DNA from: Sedimenticola sp.
GTDB taxonomy: Bacteria; Pseudomonadota; Gammaproteobacteria; Chromatiales; Chromatiaceae
Assembly: GCA_027024025.1 (NCBI GenBank)
Contig: JALVTT010000073.1
Coordinates: forward strand, 1 to 36,779
DNA length: 36,779 nt
Direction: 5' to 3'
Shown here: piece after piece, positions 14,659 to 25,350 of the stretch
How positions within the stretch are numbered: position 1 is the first letter of the stretch
Layout: the number at the start of each line of letters is the position of its first letter
Translations under genes and position numbers: made by a program
The notes under the pieces: generated by a model
The model's input: the letters and a program-made list of their open reading frames with translations, nothing else
Databases searched by the model: none
Told to the model about the DNA's origin: nothing

Positions 14659-14707
14659 GTTCTGTCTAGGTTCTACATCATTATAGAACAAGCGGAGAAC
14701 CTGTCCA
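14659..14707 (-). promoter_or_regulatory. lexA promoter with two symmetric GTTC-N7-GTTC boxes
   Basis: On the minus strand, TGGACA (14702-14707) and a perfect TATAAT (14680-14685) are separated by 16 bases. Box 1, GTTC-N7-GTTC, lies at 14659-14673 on the plus strand. Box 2 is the same motif on the minus strand (GAAC-N7-GAAC at 14686-14700 as read on plus) and fills the spacer between -35 and -10. The boxes are 12 bases apart and inverted, with an additional inner GTTCTA/TAGAAC symmetry at 14670-14689. This motif is the LexA site known from alphaproteobacteria; its use here is inferred. Confidence 0.75.
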
Positions 14708-14718
14708 GCATCCGGCGA

Positions 14719-15015
14719 TTATCGGGCAAACAGATAGCCGGCGCCGTCACTGGCCGGCAGGCAGCTGGACAGGCGCCCGGCGCGGCGGGCCTCCAGCAGG
14801 CGCCGGCCGATGGGCTGGAACAGGGTCTCGCGCCCGTCGCCGCGGGCGGGGTCGAAGCGCAGCAGATAGCGGCGGCCCGGCACGGCCTGTTCGATCAGGG
14901 CCTCGACCCGGGCCAGGGCCGCATCCGCGTCCAGGCCGCACAGATCGACGGTCTCGTCCGCGTCGCGGGTGTTGAAGGCCAGTTTTTCCAGGGGGTTGGT
15001 CTCGAATTCGGGCAT
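14719..15015 (-). CDS. Small hypothetical protein, Smr-like
   Basis: A 98-residue cytoplasmic protein with no confident family assignment. Residues about 20-45 (DETVDLCGLDADAALARVEA) have the pattern of the start of Smr domains (DLRGLxxxEALxxLExFL), and the C-terminal GAGYLF could be the last strand; however the HGxG nuclease motif of Smr proteins is replaced by RFDPARGDGRETLF. The ATG at 15015 has GGAG about 14 bases upstream. It is divergent from sthA with 91 bases between the starts, and precedes lexA on the same strand by 73 bases. Codon bias is chromosomal. Confidence 0.65.
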   Translation of the reverse strand: MPEFETNPLEKLAFNTRDADETVDLCGLDADAALARVEALIEQAVPGRRYLLRFDPARGDGRETLFQPIGRRLLEARRAGRLSSCLPASDGAGYLFAR

Positions 15016-15106
15016 CTTGGGTGTTCTCCAGCCGCGGCTTCCCGGTGCCTGCTCGAATACCTGTTATTCTTGAAGCTTTCAGGCGCTTTGCGGGAACAGG
15101 TGATTG

Positions 15107-16501
15107 ATGAGCACAGTGTATGACGTCATCGTAATCGGCTCCGGCCCCGGTGGCGAGGGCGCGAGCATGAAGCTGGCCAAGCGCGGCAAGCGGGTGGCCA
15201 TGATCGAGCGCCAGGAGCAGGTGGGCGGCAGCTGCACCCACAGGGGCACCATTCCCAGCAAGGCCCTGCGGCACGCCATCCAGCTGCTGGCCGATTACCG
15301 CCACCATCCGCTGTTCGAGCACACCCTGGGCATCGTGGACATCGGCTGGCCCGATCTGTTGCGCACCTCGCAGCAGGTCATTCACCAGCAGGTGAGCATG
15401 CGCCATCGTTTCTACACCCGCAACCGGATCGACCTGTATCACGGCGAGGCCCGCTTCGCCGGCCCGCACGAGGTCGAGGTCACCCGGGCCGGCGGCGATG
15501 TGCTGCGCCTGCGGGCGGAACACTTCGTGATCGCCACCGGCTCGCGCCCCTACCGGCCGCCGGAGGTCGCGTTCGACGGCACCCATGTGGTGGACAGTGA
15601 CACGGTGTTGGATCTGCGCCAGACCCCGCGCCGGGTGACCATCTACGGCGCCGGGGTGATCGGCTGCGAGTATGCGTCGATCTTTGCCAATCTCGATGTC
15701 AAGGTGAACCTGGTCAACACCCGCGACCGCCTGCTGTCCTTCCTCGACGACGAGATCACCGACGCCCTGAGCTATCACCTGCGCGATCAGGGCGTGGTGG
15801 TGATCAACAACGAGCAGGCCGAGCGCGTGGAGAGCGGCGACGGCAAGGTGATCCTGCACTGCCGCTCGGGGCGCCAGATCCACAGCGACCTGCTGTTCTG
15901 GGCCAACGGCCGCACCGGCAACACCGACGGCCTGGGTCTGGAGGCCATCGATATCGAGGCCAACTCGCGCGGGCAGATCCCGGTCGATGAGCGTTTCCAG
16001 ACCGTTCAGCCGCACATCTACGCGGTCGGCGACGTGGTCGGGCCGCCGGCGCTGGCCAGCGCCAGCTACGACCAGGGACGCTTCGTGGGCCAGCTGATCG
16101 CGGTGGGCGAGGTGGACTACAGCCTGGTCAAGGAGGTGCCGACCGGGATCTTCACCAGCCCCGAGATCAGCTCCATCGGGCGCACCGAGCGCGAGCTGAC
16201 CGAACAGAATGTCCCCTTCGAGGTGGGGCGGGCCGAGTTCAAGAACCTGGCCCGCGCCCAGATCGACGGCCGCAGCGTGGGCATGCTCAAGCTGCTGTTC
16301 CACCGCGAGACCCTGCAGCTGCTGGGCATCCACTGTTTTGGCGAGCAGGCCTCGGAGATCGTGCACATCGGCCAGGCCATCATGGCCCAGCCCGGCGAGG
16401 CCAACTCGATCAAGTATTTCACCAACACCACCTTCAACTACCCGACCATGGCGGAGGCCTATCGCGTGGCCGCCCTGTACGGTCTCAACCGCATCCGCTG
16501 A
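15107..16501 (+). CDS. sthA: Soluble pyridine nucleotide transhydrogenase (Si-specific NAD(P)+ transhydrogenase)
   Basis: FAD enzyme that moves reducing equivalents between NADPH and NAD+ in the cytoplasm and relieves excess NADPH. The 464 residues follow the lipoamide-dehydrogenase-like fold: FAD site [19 protein letters not shown], the region [16 protein letters not shown], where only one Cys is present as is normal for SthA, the second dinucleotide site [16 protein letters not shown], and the C-terminal dimerisation domain from about 335 ([16 protein letters not shown]). A TTG at 15104 is one codon upstream; the ATG at 15107 is preferred, with AGGTGA in front. Just downstream lies ppsA. 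With zwf and gnd nearby, the role in balancing NADPH from the pentose phosphate branch is clear. Confidence 0.95.
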   Translation: MSTVYDVIVIGSGPGGEGASMKLAKRGKRVAMIERQEQVGGSCTHRGTIPSKALRHAIQLLADYRHHPLFEHTLGIVDIGWPDLLRTSQQVIHQQVSMRHRFYTRNRIDLYHGEARFAGPHEVEVTRAGGDVLRLRAEHFVIATGSRPYRPPEVAFDGTHVVDSDTVLDLRQTPRRVTIYGAGVIGCEYASIFANLDVKVNLVNTRDRLLSFLDDEITDALSYHLRDQGVVVINNEQAERVESGDGKVILHCRSGRQIHSDLLFWANGRTGNTDGLGLEAIDIEANSRGQIPVDERFQTVQPHIYAVGDVVGPPALASASYDQGRFVGQLIAVGEVDYSLVKEVPTGIFTSPEISSIGRTERELTEQNVPFEVGRAEFKNLARAQIDGRSVGMLKLLFHRETLQLLGIHCFGEQASEIVHIGQAIMAQPGEANSIKYFTNTTFNYPTMAEAYRVAALYGLNRIR

Positions 16502-16530
16502 ACTCCAACCACAACGACCGGAAGCCGATC

Positions 16531-18903
16531 ATGAACCCCTACATCCTTGGCCTGAACGAAGTCAGCATGAACGATGTCGCCGAGGTCGGCGGCAAGAACG
16601 CCTCGCTGGGCGAGATGCTGCGCAACCTGACCGCCGACGGCGAGGTCCGGGTACCCGGCGGTTTCGCCACCACGGCGCACGCCTACCGCGAGTTTCTCGC
16701 CCACGAGGGGCTCGCCGACAGGATCAATGCGCGCCTGGACGGCCTGGACGTGGACGATGTGCGCCGCCTGGCCGAGGTCGGCGCCGAGATCCGTGGCTGG
16801 ATCATGCAGACCCCCTTCCCGCCGGCCTTCGAGCAGGCCCTGGAGGCGGCCTACCGCGAGCTGGAGGCGGAATACGGCAGCCGGGTGAGCTGGGCGGTGC
16901 GCTCCTCGGCCACCGCCGAGGATCTGCCGGACGCCTCCTTCGCCGGGCAGCAGGAGACCCTGCTCAACGTGCAGGGCCTGGACGCGATCAAGTCCGCGGT
17001 GCGCGAGGTCTTCGCCTCGCTGTTCAACGACCGCGCCATCGCCTACCGGGTGCACCAGGGCTTCGACCACGCCCAGGTGGCGCTCTCGGCCGGGGTGCAG
17101 AAGATGGTGCGCTCGGACATCGGCGCCAGCGGCGTGATGTTCACCCTGGACACCGAGTCCGGCTTTCGCGACGTGGTGTTCATCACCGCCGCCTACGGCC
17201 TGGGCGAGATGGTGGTGCAGGGCGCGGTCAACCCGGACGAGTTCTATGTGCACAAGCCGACCCTGGCCGCGGGGCGGCCGGCGGTGCTGCGCCGCGCCGT
17301 GGGCGCGAAGGCGATCAAGATGATCTACGCCGACGGCGGCGAGCGCCCGGTGCAGGTGGTGGACGTGCCGGAAGCGGAGCGGGCGCGCTTCTGCATCGAC
17401 GACAGTCAGGTGGAGGCGCTGGCGCGTCAGGCCATGGCCATCGAGCGCCACTACCAGCGTCCCATGGATATTGAATGGGCCCTGGACGGCGAGGACGGTC
17501 AGCTCTATATCGTGCAGGCGCGGCCCGAGACGGTGCAGTCGCACAGCGGCCGGGTGCTGGAGCGCTACGAGCTGCAACAGCGGGGCCGGGTGCTGGCCGA
17601 GGGGCGTTCCATCGGCGCGCGCATCGGCGCGGGCACCGCCAAGGTCATCACCAGCCTGGACCAGATGGACCACATCCAGGCCGGCGATGTGCTGGTCACC
17701 GACATGACCGACCCGGACTGGGAGCCGATCATGAAGCGCGCCGCGGCGATCGTCACCAACCGCGGCGGGCGCACCTGTCACGCCGCCATCATCGCGCGCG
17801 AGCTGGGGGTGCCGGCGGTGGTGGGCTGCGGCGACGCCACCGAATCCATCCCCGACGACAGCCCGGTCACGGTGTCCTGCGCCGAGGGCGATACCGGCTT
17901 CATCTACGAGGGCGCGCTGCCCTTCGAGGTCAGGCGCGTGGAGCTGGACCGCATGCCCGATGTGCCGCTCAAGATCATGATGAACGTGGGCAATCCCGAG
18001 CGCGCCTTCAGCTTCGCCCAGATCCCCAATCACGGGGTGGGGCTGGCGCGCCTGGAGTTCGTGATCAACAACATGGTCGGCATCCACCCGCGGGCGCTGC
18101 TGGATTTCGAGCGCCTGGAACCCGGCCTCAAACGGCAGGTGGCCGAGCGCATCGTGGCCTATGGCGCGCCGCGCGACTATTTCGTGAAGCGGGTGGCCGA
18201 GGGCGTCTCGACCATCGCCGCGGCCTTCGCGCCGCAGCCGGTCATCCTGCGCATGTCGGACTTCAAGTCCAATGAATACGCCAATCTGCTCGGCGGCGAG
18301 CAGTACGAGCCGCACGAGGAAAACCCCATGATCGGTTTCCGTGGCGCCTCGCGCTACATCTCGGACAGCTTCCGCCCCTGCTTCGAGATGGAATGCGAGG
18401 CCATCCGTTATGTGCGCGAGACCATGGGCCTGCGCAATCTGCAGGTGATGATCCCCTTCGTGCGCACCCTGGACGAGGCGCGGCGGGTCACCGAACTGCT
18501 GGCCGGGAACGGCCTGCGGCGCGGCGAGGACGGGCTCCGGGTCATCATGATGTGCGAGCTGCCCTCCAACGCGGTGCTGGCGGACGAGTTCCTGGAATAC
18601 TTCGACGGCTTCTCCATCGGTTCCAACGACATGACCCAGCTGACCCTGGGCCTGGACCGCGACTCGGGCCTGGTGGCCGAGGCCTTCGACGAGCGCAACC
18701 CGGCGGTCAAGAAGATGCTGGCGATGGCCATCCAGGCCGCGCGCAAGGCCGGCAAGTATGTCGGCATCTGCGGCCAGGGGCCTTCCGATCACCCCGACCT
18801 GGCGGAGTGGCTGCTGGAGCAGGGCATCGAGTCGATCTCGCTCAACCCCGACACCGTGGTGGACACCTGGCTGTATCTGGCGCAGCAGCGGAAAAAGGAC
18901 TGA
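16531..18903 (+). CDS. ppsA: Phosphoenolpyruvate synthase
   Basis: Makes phosphoenolpyruvate from pyruvate and ATP (giving AMP and phosphate), the entry step for gluconeogenesis. The 790-residue protein has the E. coli length and order: ATP-grasp nucleotide domain (about 15-340, SLGEMLRNL and [20 protein letters not shown]), swivelling phosphohistidine domain with His417 in RTCHAAI, and the TIM-barrel pyruvate domain from about 470 with [16 protein letters not shown] and the catalytic Cys in [11 protein letters not shown]. The ATG at 16531 follows sthA by 29 bases and is probably cotranscribed. The stop is two bases from the stop of convergent pgi (TGAATTCA). No ppsR regulator is next to it. 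Confidence 0.96.
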   Translation: MNPYILGLNEVSMNDVAEVGGKNASLGEMLRNLTADGEVRVPGGFATTAHAYREFLAHEGLADRINARLDGLDVDDVRRLAEVGAEIRGWIMQTPFPPAFEQALEAAYRELEAEYGSRVSWAVRSSATAEDLPDASFAGQQETLLNVQGLDAIKSAVREVFASLFNDRAIAYRVHQGFDHAQVALSAGVQKMVRSDIGASGVMFTLDTESGFRDVVFITAAYGLGEMVVQGAVNPDEFYVHKPTLAAGRPAVLRRAVGAKAIKMIYADGGERPVQVVDVPEAERARFCIDDSQVEALARQAMAIERHYQRPMDIEWALDGEDGQLYIVQARPETVQSHSGRVLERYELQQRGRVLAEGRSIGARIGAGTAKVITSLDQMDHIQAGDVLVTDMTDPDWEPIMKRAAAIVTNRGGRTCHAAIIARELGVPAVVGCGDATESIPDDSPVTVSCAEGDTGFIYEGALPFEVRRVELDRMPDVPLKIMMNVGNPERAFSFAQIPNHGVGLARLEFVINNMVGIHPRALLDFERLEPGLKRQVAERIVAYGAPRDYFVKRVAEGVSTIAAAFAPQPVILRMSDFKSNEYANLLGGEQYEPHEENPMIGFRGASRYISDSFRPCFEMECEAIRYVRETMGLRNLQVMIPFVRTLDEARRVTELLAGNGLRRGEDGLRVIMMCELPSNAVLADEFLEYFDGFSIGSNDMTQLTLGLDRDSGLVAEAFDERNPAVKKMLAMAIQAARKAGKYVGICGQGPSDHPDLAEWLLEQGIESISLNPDTVVDTWLYLAQQRKKD

Positions 18904-18905
18904 AT

Positions 18906-20558
18906 TCAGTTGCGCCGCGGGCGCAGGTGCAGGTAGTAGTTGATCAGGCCGTTGGTCGAGGCGTCGTGGCTGTCCACCGGCTCGCCGCGGTTGACCTCGT
19001 CCAGGATGTTGCGCGCCAGCACCTTGCCCAGCTCCACGCCCCACTGGTCGAATGAGTTGATGTGCCAGATCACGCCCTGCACGAAGACCTTGTGCTCGTA
19101 CAGGGCCACCAGGGTGCCCAGGGTCTTGGGATCCAGGGTGTAGAACAGGAAGGTGTTGGTCGGACGGTTGCCGGGGAACACCTTGTAGGGCAGCAGGAAC
19201 TCGATCTCCTCCTCCGGCAGGCCGGCGGCCTCCAGTTCGGCGCGCACCTCGGCCTCGGTCTTGCCCATCATCAGGGCCTCGGCCTGGGCGAAGATATTGG
19301 ACATCAGGGCGCGGTGGTGGCGCGCGATGCAGCGGTAGTTGGAGACCGGCGCCAGCATGTCCGCTGGCACCAGCTTGGTGCCCTGGTGCAGCAGCTGGTA
19401 GAAGGCGTGCTGGCTGGCGATGCCGATCTCGCCGAACAGCACCGGGCCGGTCTGGTAGCCGACCGGGTGTCCGTCGCGGTCCACCCCCTTGCCGTTGCTC
19501 TCCATGTCCGCCTGTTGCAGATAGGCGGGCAGGCGGTGCAGGTTCTGGTCATAGGGCAGGATGGCGGTGGCCTGGGCGCCGAAGAAGTTGTTGTACCAGA
19601 TGCCCAGCAGGGCCATCACCACGGGGATGTTCTGTTCCAGCGGGGCCTCGCGGAAGTGGCAATCCGCCTCCCAGGCGCCGCGCAGCATGCTCTCGAAGTG
19701 GTCGGGGCCGATCGCGATCGCGGTGGCCAGGCCGATCGCCGACCACATGGAATAGCGACCGCCGACCCAGTCCCACATACGGAACACGTTCTCCTCGGCC
19801 ACGCCGAAGTCGATGGCGGCCCGGGTGTTGGCGGTGACCGCGACCATGTGCCGCGACAACAGGGTCTCGTCGTCCAGCTTGTTGAGCAGCCAGGCGCGCG
19901 CGGTGTCGGCGTTCACCATGGTGTCCTGGGTGGTGAAGCTCTTGGAGGCGATGATGAACAGGGTGGTGTCCGGCGAGAGCCGCTCCAGGGTGTTGTTGAT
20001 GTGGTTCTCGTCGATGTTGTTGACGAAATGGATGGCCAGGTCGTGGATGGCGTAGGGACGCAGCGCCTCCACCGCCATCTGGGGCCCCAGGTGGGAGCCG
20101 CCGATGCCGATATTGACCACGTCGGTGATCGGCTGGCCGCTGGCGCCGCGCCAGCGCCGGCAGCGCACCGCGTCCGCCAGCTGGCGCACCCGGGCCAGCT
20201 CGCTGCGCACCTCGGGCATCACGTCACGCCCGTCCACCCGTACCGGCTCGTCTCCCATGTGACGCAGCGCGGTGTGCAGCACCGGGCGGTGCTCGGTGTG
20301 GTTGATCGGCTCGCCGCGGAACATGCGCTCGCGCCACGTCTCCACCCCGGCCTCGCGCGCCAGTTCGATCAGGGCCTCGAACACCCCGCCGTCGATGCGG
20401 TTCTTGGAGAAGTCGAACAGGATGTCGTTGAGCCGGAGCGAAAAGCGGTGGAAGCGCCCCGGGTCGGCCGCGAACATGTCACGCATGTGCTGCCCGCGGA
20501 TGCGTTCATACTCGCCCTGCAGGCGTTGCCAACTCTTTGATGTGGTTGGGTTCTTCAT
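18906..20558 (-). CDS. pgi: Glucose-6-phosphate isomerase
   Basis: Interconverts glucose 6-phosphate and fructose 6-phosphate, linking gluconeogenesis to both the pentose phosphate branch and glycogen. The 550-residue protein matches the E. coli-type enzyme in length. Visible signatures are GIGGSHLGPQMAVEAL (substrate loop), FIIASKSFTTQDTM, WDWVGGRYSMWSAIGL (active-site segment) and the C-terminal SFDQWGVELGKVLA. The ATG at 20558 has AAGGAG about 15 bases upstream. It is divergent from gnd across a 286-base gap, and both upstream regions share the same promoter-like motif. It converges on ppsA with a two-base gap. Confidence 0.96.
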   Translation of the reverse strand: MKNPTTSKSWQRLQGEYERIRGQHMRDMFAADPGRFHRFSLRLNDILFDFSKNRIDGGVFEALIELAREAGVETWRERMFRGEPINHTEHRPVLHTALRHMGDEPVRVDGRDVMPEVRSELARVRQLADAVRCRRWRGASGQPITDVVNIGIGGSHLGPQMAVEALRPYAIHDLAIHFVNNIDENHINNTLERLSPDTTLFIIASKSFTTQDTMVNADTARAWLLNKLDDETLLSRHMVAVTANTRAAIDFGVAEENVFRMWDWVGGRYSMWSAIGLATAIAIGPDHFESMLRGAWEADCHFREAPLEQNIPVVMALLGIWYNNFFGAQATAILPYDQNLHRLPAYLQQADMESNGKGVDRDGHPVGYQTGPVLFGEIGIASQHAFYQLLHQGTKLVPADMLAPVSNYRCIARHHRALMSNIFAQAEALMMGKTEAEVRAELEAAGLPEEEIEFLLPYKVFPGNRPTNTFLFYTLDPKTLGTLVALYEHKVFVQGVIWHINSFDQWGVELGKVLARNILDEVNRGEPVDSHDASTNGLINYYLHLRPRRN

Positions 20559-20844
20559 TGGGACTCACGGCTCCTTGCGGGAATGGGGCAGATCCCAATA
20601 TAGACCAGTTGCCGCGGCCATGCGCCGGCGTTCTGCGCATCTGAAAGCGTATGCCCCGCGGGCGGGGGAAGGGGCGTCATGAGGCATTGCCCATTCATTT
20701 TCCCCGGACCTTGGCGCGGCGACGCCGGGCCCGGGCATGCAGCGCTTGATGTCCGTCATTCCGGCGCCCGGCAAACTGGCCTATATTGATTTCACCGCAG
20801 CGGCGGTTTCTGGCGCACAATAGCCATAACCACGGGGAGCAGCC
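20559..20844. promoter_or_regulatory. Divergent pgi/gnd control region with a shared inverted motif
   Basis: The 286-base gap holds no credible gene. AACTGG-Y-CTATATTG occurs twice, facing outward: on the minus strand at 20594-20610 before pgi, and on the plus strand at 20774-20790 before gnd (14 of 15 core bases identical). Each copy contains TATATT, a possible -10 element, so the two genes probably share promoter architecture. No strong -35 match was found; TTCCGG at 20759-20764 with 17-base spacing is the gnd candidate. No HexR-like palindrome was seen. Confidence 0.5.
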
Positions 20845-22278
20845 ATGCCATCGGATATCGGGGTCGTCGGACTGGGCGTGATGGGGCGCAATATCGCGCT
20901 CAATATCGCCGATCATGCCTTCCGGGTCGCGGTGTACAACCACACCGCCGCCCGCACCCGGGCCTTCATGCGGGATGTCGAGCCACAGCACAGCTTCTGC
21001 GATTGTTACAGCTATGCCGATCTGTGCGCCGAGCTGGCGCATCCGCGCATCGTGCTGATGATGGTCACCGCCGGGCCGGTGGTGGACGAGGTCATCGGCG
21101 CGCTGCTGCCGCATCTGGAGCCGGGCGATGTGCTGATCGACGGCGGCAATTCCTTCTACCAGGACACCGAGCGGCGCTACGCCGAGCTGAAGGAGAAGGG
21201 CATCCGCTTCCTCGGCATGGGGGTGTCGGGCGGCGAGGAGGGGGCGCGCCACGGGCCGTCGCTGATGCCGGGCGGCGATCCCGAGGCCTGGCCGCTGGTG
21301 CGGCGCATCTTCCAGTCCATCGCCGCGCGCGCCGAGGACGGCGAGCCCTGCTGCCGCTGGGTGGGCGAGGGCGGCGCCGGGCACTATGTGAAGATGGTGC
21401 ACAACGGCATCGAGTACGGTGACATGCAGCTGATCGCCGAGGCCTGGCAGCTGCTGGACCAGGGCCTGGGCCTGCCGGAGGCGCGCGTGGCCGATACCTT
21501 CGATGAGTGGAACCGGGGGGTGCTGTCCTCCTATCTGATCGAGATCACCGCGCGAATCCTGCGCGTGCGCGACCCGGACGGCGCCCTGCGGGTGCGGCAT
21601 ATCCTCGACGCCGCCGGTCAGAAGGGGACCGGGCGCTGGACGGCCATTGACGCCCTGCAGCTGGGCGTGCCCCTGACCCTGATCGCCGAGGCCGTTTATG
21701 CCCGCGCCCTGTCCGCGCGCCACGCGGAGCGTCAGCGGGCCGCGGCGCGCCTGGCAGGGCCGGAGGGCGGGGCGCCGCCGGGCGATCCGGAGCCGTGGAT
21801 CGGCGATATCCACGACGCCCTTTACGCGGCCAAGATCATCTCCTATGCCCAGGGCTTCATGCAGATGCGGGAGGCGGCGCGCGAATACGGCTGGAACCTC
21901 GCCTTCGGCGACATCGCCCTGCTGTGGCGCGCCGGCTGCATCATCCGCAGCCGCTTCCTGGAGGACATCAAGGCCGCCTACGCACGCGCCCCGGAACTGG
22001 AGAATCTGCTGCTCGATCCCTTCTTCGGCGACGCCGTGGCGCAGGCCCAGGGCGGCTGGCGGCGCAGCGTCGGCCTGGCCACCGGGCTGGGCGTGCCGGT
22101 GCCGGCGTTGTCCTCGGCCCTGGCCTTCTACGACGGCTATCGCAGCGCGGTGCTGCCGGCCAGTCTGCTGCAGGCCCAGCGGGACTACTTCGGCGCCCAT
22201 ACCTACCGGCGCACCGACCGCCCGGAGGGCGTGTTCCATACCCACTGGACCGGGGACGCGCGCGAGGAGGCCCAATGA
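20845..22278 (+). CDS. gnd: 6-phosphogluconate dehydrogenase, decarboxylating
   Basis: Oxidative pentose phosphate enzyme that turns 6-phosphogluconate into ribulose 5-phosphate and CO2 with NADPH formation. The 477 residues carry the Rossmann motif GLGVMGRNIALNIADHAF, the substrate region GVSGGEEGARHGPSLMPGG and GAGHYVKMVHNGIEYGDMQL with catalytic Lys and neighbouring Asn, and the C-terminal helical domain (GTGRWTAIDALQLGVP). Length is that of the long, dimeric form. It is the first gene of a ten-gene run; its stop overlaps the zwf ATG by 4 bases. No Entner-Doudoroff genes (edd, eda) are present in the window. Confidence 0.96.
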   Translation: MPSDIGVVGLGVMGRNIALNIADHAFRVAVYNHTAARTRAFMRDVEPQHSFCDCYSYADLCAELAHPRIVLMMVTAGPVVDEVIGALLPHLEPGDVLIDGGNSFYQDTERRYAELKEKGIRFLGMGVSGGEEGARHGPSLMPGGDPEAWPLVRRIFQSIAARAEDGEPCCRWVGEGGAGHYVKMVHNGIEYGDMQLIAEAWQLLDQGLGLPEARVADTFDEWNRGVLSSYLIEITARILRVRDPDGALRVRHILDAAGQKGTGRWTAIDALQLGVPLTLIAEAVYARALSARHAERQRAAARLAGPEGGAPPGDPEPWIGDIHDALYAAKIISYAQGFMQMREAAREYGWNLAFGDIALLWRAGCIIRSRFLEDIKAAYARAPELENLLLDPFFGDAVAQAQGGWRRSVGLATGLGVPVPALSSALAFYDGYRSAVLPASLLQAQRDYFGAHTYRRTDRPEGVFHTHWTGDAREEAQ

Positions 22279-23752
22279 CCGACGCCGTGACCCTGATCAT
22301 CTTCGGCGCCACCGGCAACCTGGCCCGGGTCAAGCTGCTGCCGGCCCTGTATCACCTGGAGCTGGCCGGCCTGCTGGACGGGCACCTGCGCATCCTGTGC
22401 AACGGACGCACCGCCTTCGAGCAGGCCGACTGGCGTCAGTACGTGGCCGGGGTGGTACGCGAGCATGCGCGCGACGGTCTGCAGGCCGAGGCCTTTGCCC
22501 GCTTCGAGCAGCGTCTGCATTACTTCCGCGGCGATCTCTCGGACGTGGATGCCATCGACGGGCTCAAGCGCGAGCTGGAGAACGGCGACTACCCGCGCAA
22601 CCACATCTTCTACGTGGCCCTGCCGCCGGCGACCTACGGCACCGTGGTCGACGCCCTGGGCGAGGCCGACATGCTGGACGAGTACGACGGCCACTGGCGC
22701 CGGGTGGTGATCGAAAAGCCCTTCGGTTCCGATCTGGAGAGCGCGCGCAATCTGCAGCGGCGCATCGCGCGCCATCTGGGCGAGCACCAGATCTACCGCA
22801 TCGATCACTACATGGGCAAGGCCATGGTGCAGAACGTGCTGGTGTCGCGTTTCGCCAATCTGCTGCTGGAGCCGCTGTGGAACCGCAACTACATCGACCA
22901 TGTCCAGATCACGCGCAATGAGACGGTCGGCGTGGGCAGCCGCGCCGGCTTCTACGAGAACACCGGGGCCCTGCGCGACATGCTGCAGAGCCACCTGATG
23001 CAGCTGATGTCGCTGGTCGCCATGGAGCCGCCGGTCTCCATGGACAGCGATGATCTGCGTGACGAGAAGGTCAAGGTGCTCAAGTCCATCCGCCCCATCC
23101 ATCCCTCGGCGGTGCCGTCCAACGCCTTCCGCGCCCAGTACGGCGCGGGCCGGGTCGACGGCCAGGACGTGCCGGCCTATCTGGAGGAGCCGGGCGTGGA
23201 CCCGGGTAGCGTGACCGAGACCTACGCCGCGCTCAAGCTGTATGTGGACAACTGGCGCTGGCGCGGCGTGCCCTTCTATCTGCGCACCGGCAAGCGCATG
23301 GCCGAGCCGCGCACCATGGTCGCGATCAGCTTCAAGCAGCCGCCCAAGCATTTCTTCCGCAGCGCGCACATCGAGCGTCCGCCGCCGAACTGGCTGCTGA
23401 TGAGCATGTCGCCCGAGGAGTCGCTGCGCCTGGAGATCACGGTCAAGGAACCGGGCATGACCATGCGCACCCGCCAGATCAGCCTGGAGGCCCCCTTCCG
23501 CTGCGAGCACCATGTCCAGACCGACGCCTACGAGGGCCTGCTGCTGGACGTGATCGAGGGCGACAACTCACTGTTCCTGCGCTACGACGAGGTGGAATGG
23601 GCCTGGCGGGTGGTCGATCCCGTACTCGCGGTCTGGGCCACCGAGCGCGATTTCATCCATACCTATCCCGCCGGGGGCTGGGAGCCGGCCGAGGTCAACA
23701 AGATCTTCGACAAGCCCTACCAGCACTGGCGCAACGCCCTGGAGCCGGAAAA

Positions 23753-23774
<22 letters not shown>
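22275..23774 (+). CDS. zwf: Glucose-6-phosphate 1-dehydrogenase
   Basis: First enzyme of the oxidative pentose phosphate branch: glucose 6-phosphate to 6-phosphogluconolactone with NADP+ reduction. The 499 residues include the active-site peptide RIDHYMGKAMVQN with Asp177 and His178, and the catalytic His240 in MLQSHLMQLM. The dinucleotide loop reads FGATGNLARVKLLPALYHLE, where most bacterial homologues have GASGDLAxRKL, so the Asp and the second basic residue are changed (Asn and Val). The ATG at 22275 overlaps the gnd stop. The 3' end overlaps pgl by 22 bases, so all three oxidative-branch genes are tightly coupled. Confidence 0.95.
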
Positions 23775-24417
<643 letters not shown>

Positions 24418-24421
<4 letters not shown>

Positions 24422-25350
24422 GGGCCCTGGCCGCCGATATCGGCGCCACCCACAGCCGCCTGGCCTGGCTGGACGGAAAGGATCTGCGCCTGGGCCATTA
24501 CCGCAATGCGGAATTTTCCGATCTCTACCAGGTGATCGAGCGGTTTCTGCGCGAGCAGGGGCTGACCGGGGTCGGCATGGAGCGCATGGTGCTGGCCCTG
24601 CCGGGGCCCGCCGACCCGGAACGCGTGCGCCTGACCAATATCGACTGGCAGGTTGAGCGCGCGGCGCTGCAGGCGCGTTTCGACGTGGCGCGGGTGCGCC
24701 TGCTGAACGATTTTCAGGCGGCCGCCGTGGGGGCCTTGCACGCGGCCCGGCCCAGGATCCTGCAGCGCGGCCGCGCGCAGGACGCCAACCGCTGCGCGGT
24801 GGTCACCGGGGTGGGCACCGGCCTGGGCCTGGCCTGGTGCGCCGATGCCGGGGCCCGCGCCCTGCCGCAGGCCACCGAGGGCGGGCATGCCGATTTCGCC
24901 CCGGCCGGCCGGGACGAGTACGCCCTGCACGCGGCCCTGGCGGAGCGGCATGGTCATGTCTCCTGGGAACGGGTTCTGTCGGGTCCGGGCCTGGGCGCCC
25001 TGTACGCCCATTTTCATGGCGAGGACCCGGGGCCGGCGGAGGTGCAGCGGCGGGCCGAGGCCGGCGAGGCGGCGGCGCGCGGGGTGCTGCGGCGTTTCGT
25101 GCATCTGCTGGGGCGGTTCGCCGGCAACCTGGCCCTGCAGTTCAATCCCGGCGCCGGACTCTATCTGTGCGGCGGGGTGGTGGCCCACCTGGCGGACTGG
25201 ATCGCCCAGGGCTTCGCCGGTGGTTTCGCCGACAAGGGCAGGATGCGGGCGCTGCTGGAGGCGGTGCCGGTGTACCTGGTGGAGGATCCCGATATCGGGT
25301 TGCAGGGCGCGATCCGGATTGCGCGAGAGGTGACAGATGAGCCAGCCTGA
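24418..25350 (+). CDS. glk: Glucokinase
   Basis: ATP-dependent phosphorylation of glucose to glucose 6-phosphate. The 310 residues belong to the bacterial Glk family related to E. coli glucokinase: phosphate-1 motif LAADIGATHSRLAWLDG near the N-terminus, NDFQAAAVGA (catalytic Asp), GVGTGLGLAWC, ATEGGHADFAP (the EGGH sugar-binding motif) and LYLCGGVV near the end. The ATG at 24418 overlaps the pgl stop. Within this operon it can recapture glucose released by glycogen and maltodextrin breakdown by MalQ and the GH57 enzyme. The 3' end overlaps glgC by 14 bases. Confidence 0.95.

Noticed and set aside
14646-14718. E. coli-type SOS box (CTG-N10-CAG)
   Set aside because: None was found in the lexA promoter; the GTTC-N7-GTTC boxes explain the symmetry instead.
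15188-15260. Possible loss of a redox cysteine in SthA ([13 protein letters not shown])
   Set aside because: SthA proteins normally lack the CxxxxC pair of lipoamide dehydrogenases, so this is expected.
16459-19044. 861-codon minus-strand frame opposite ppsA
   Set aside because: Same cause: third-position GC bias of ppsA keeps the opposite frame open. The plus-strand frame is an unmistakable PEP synthase.
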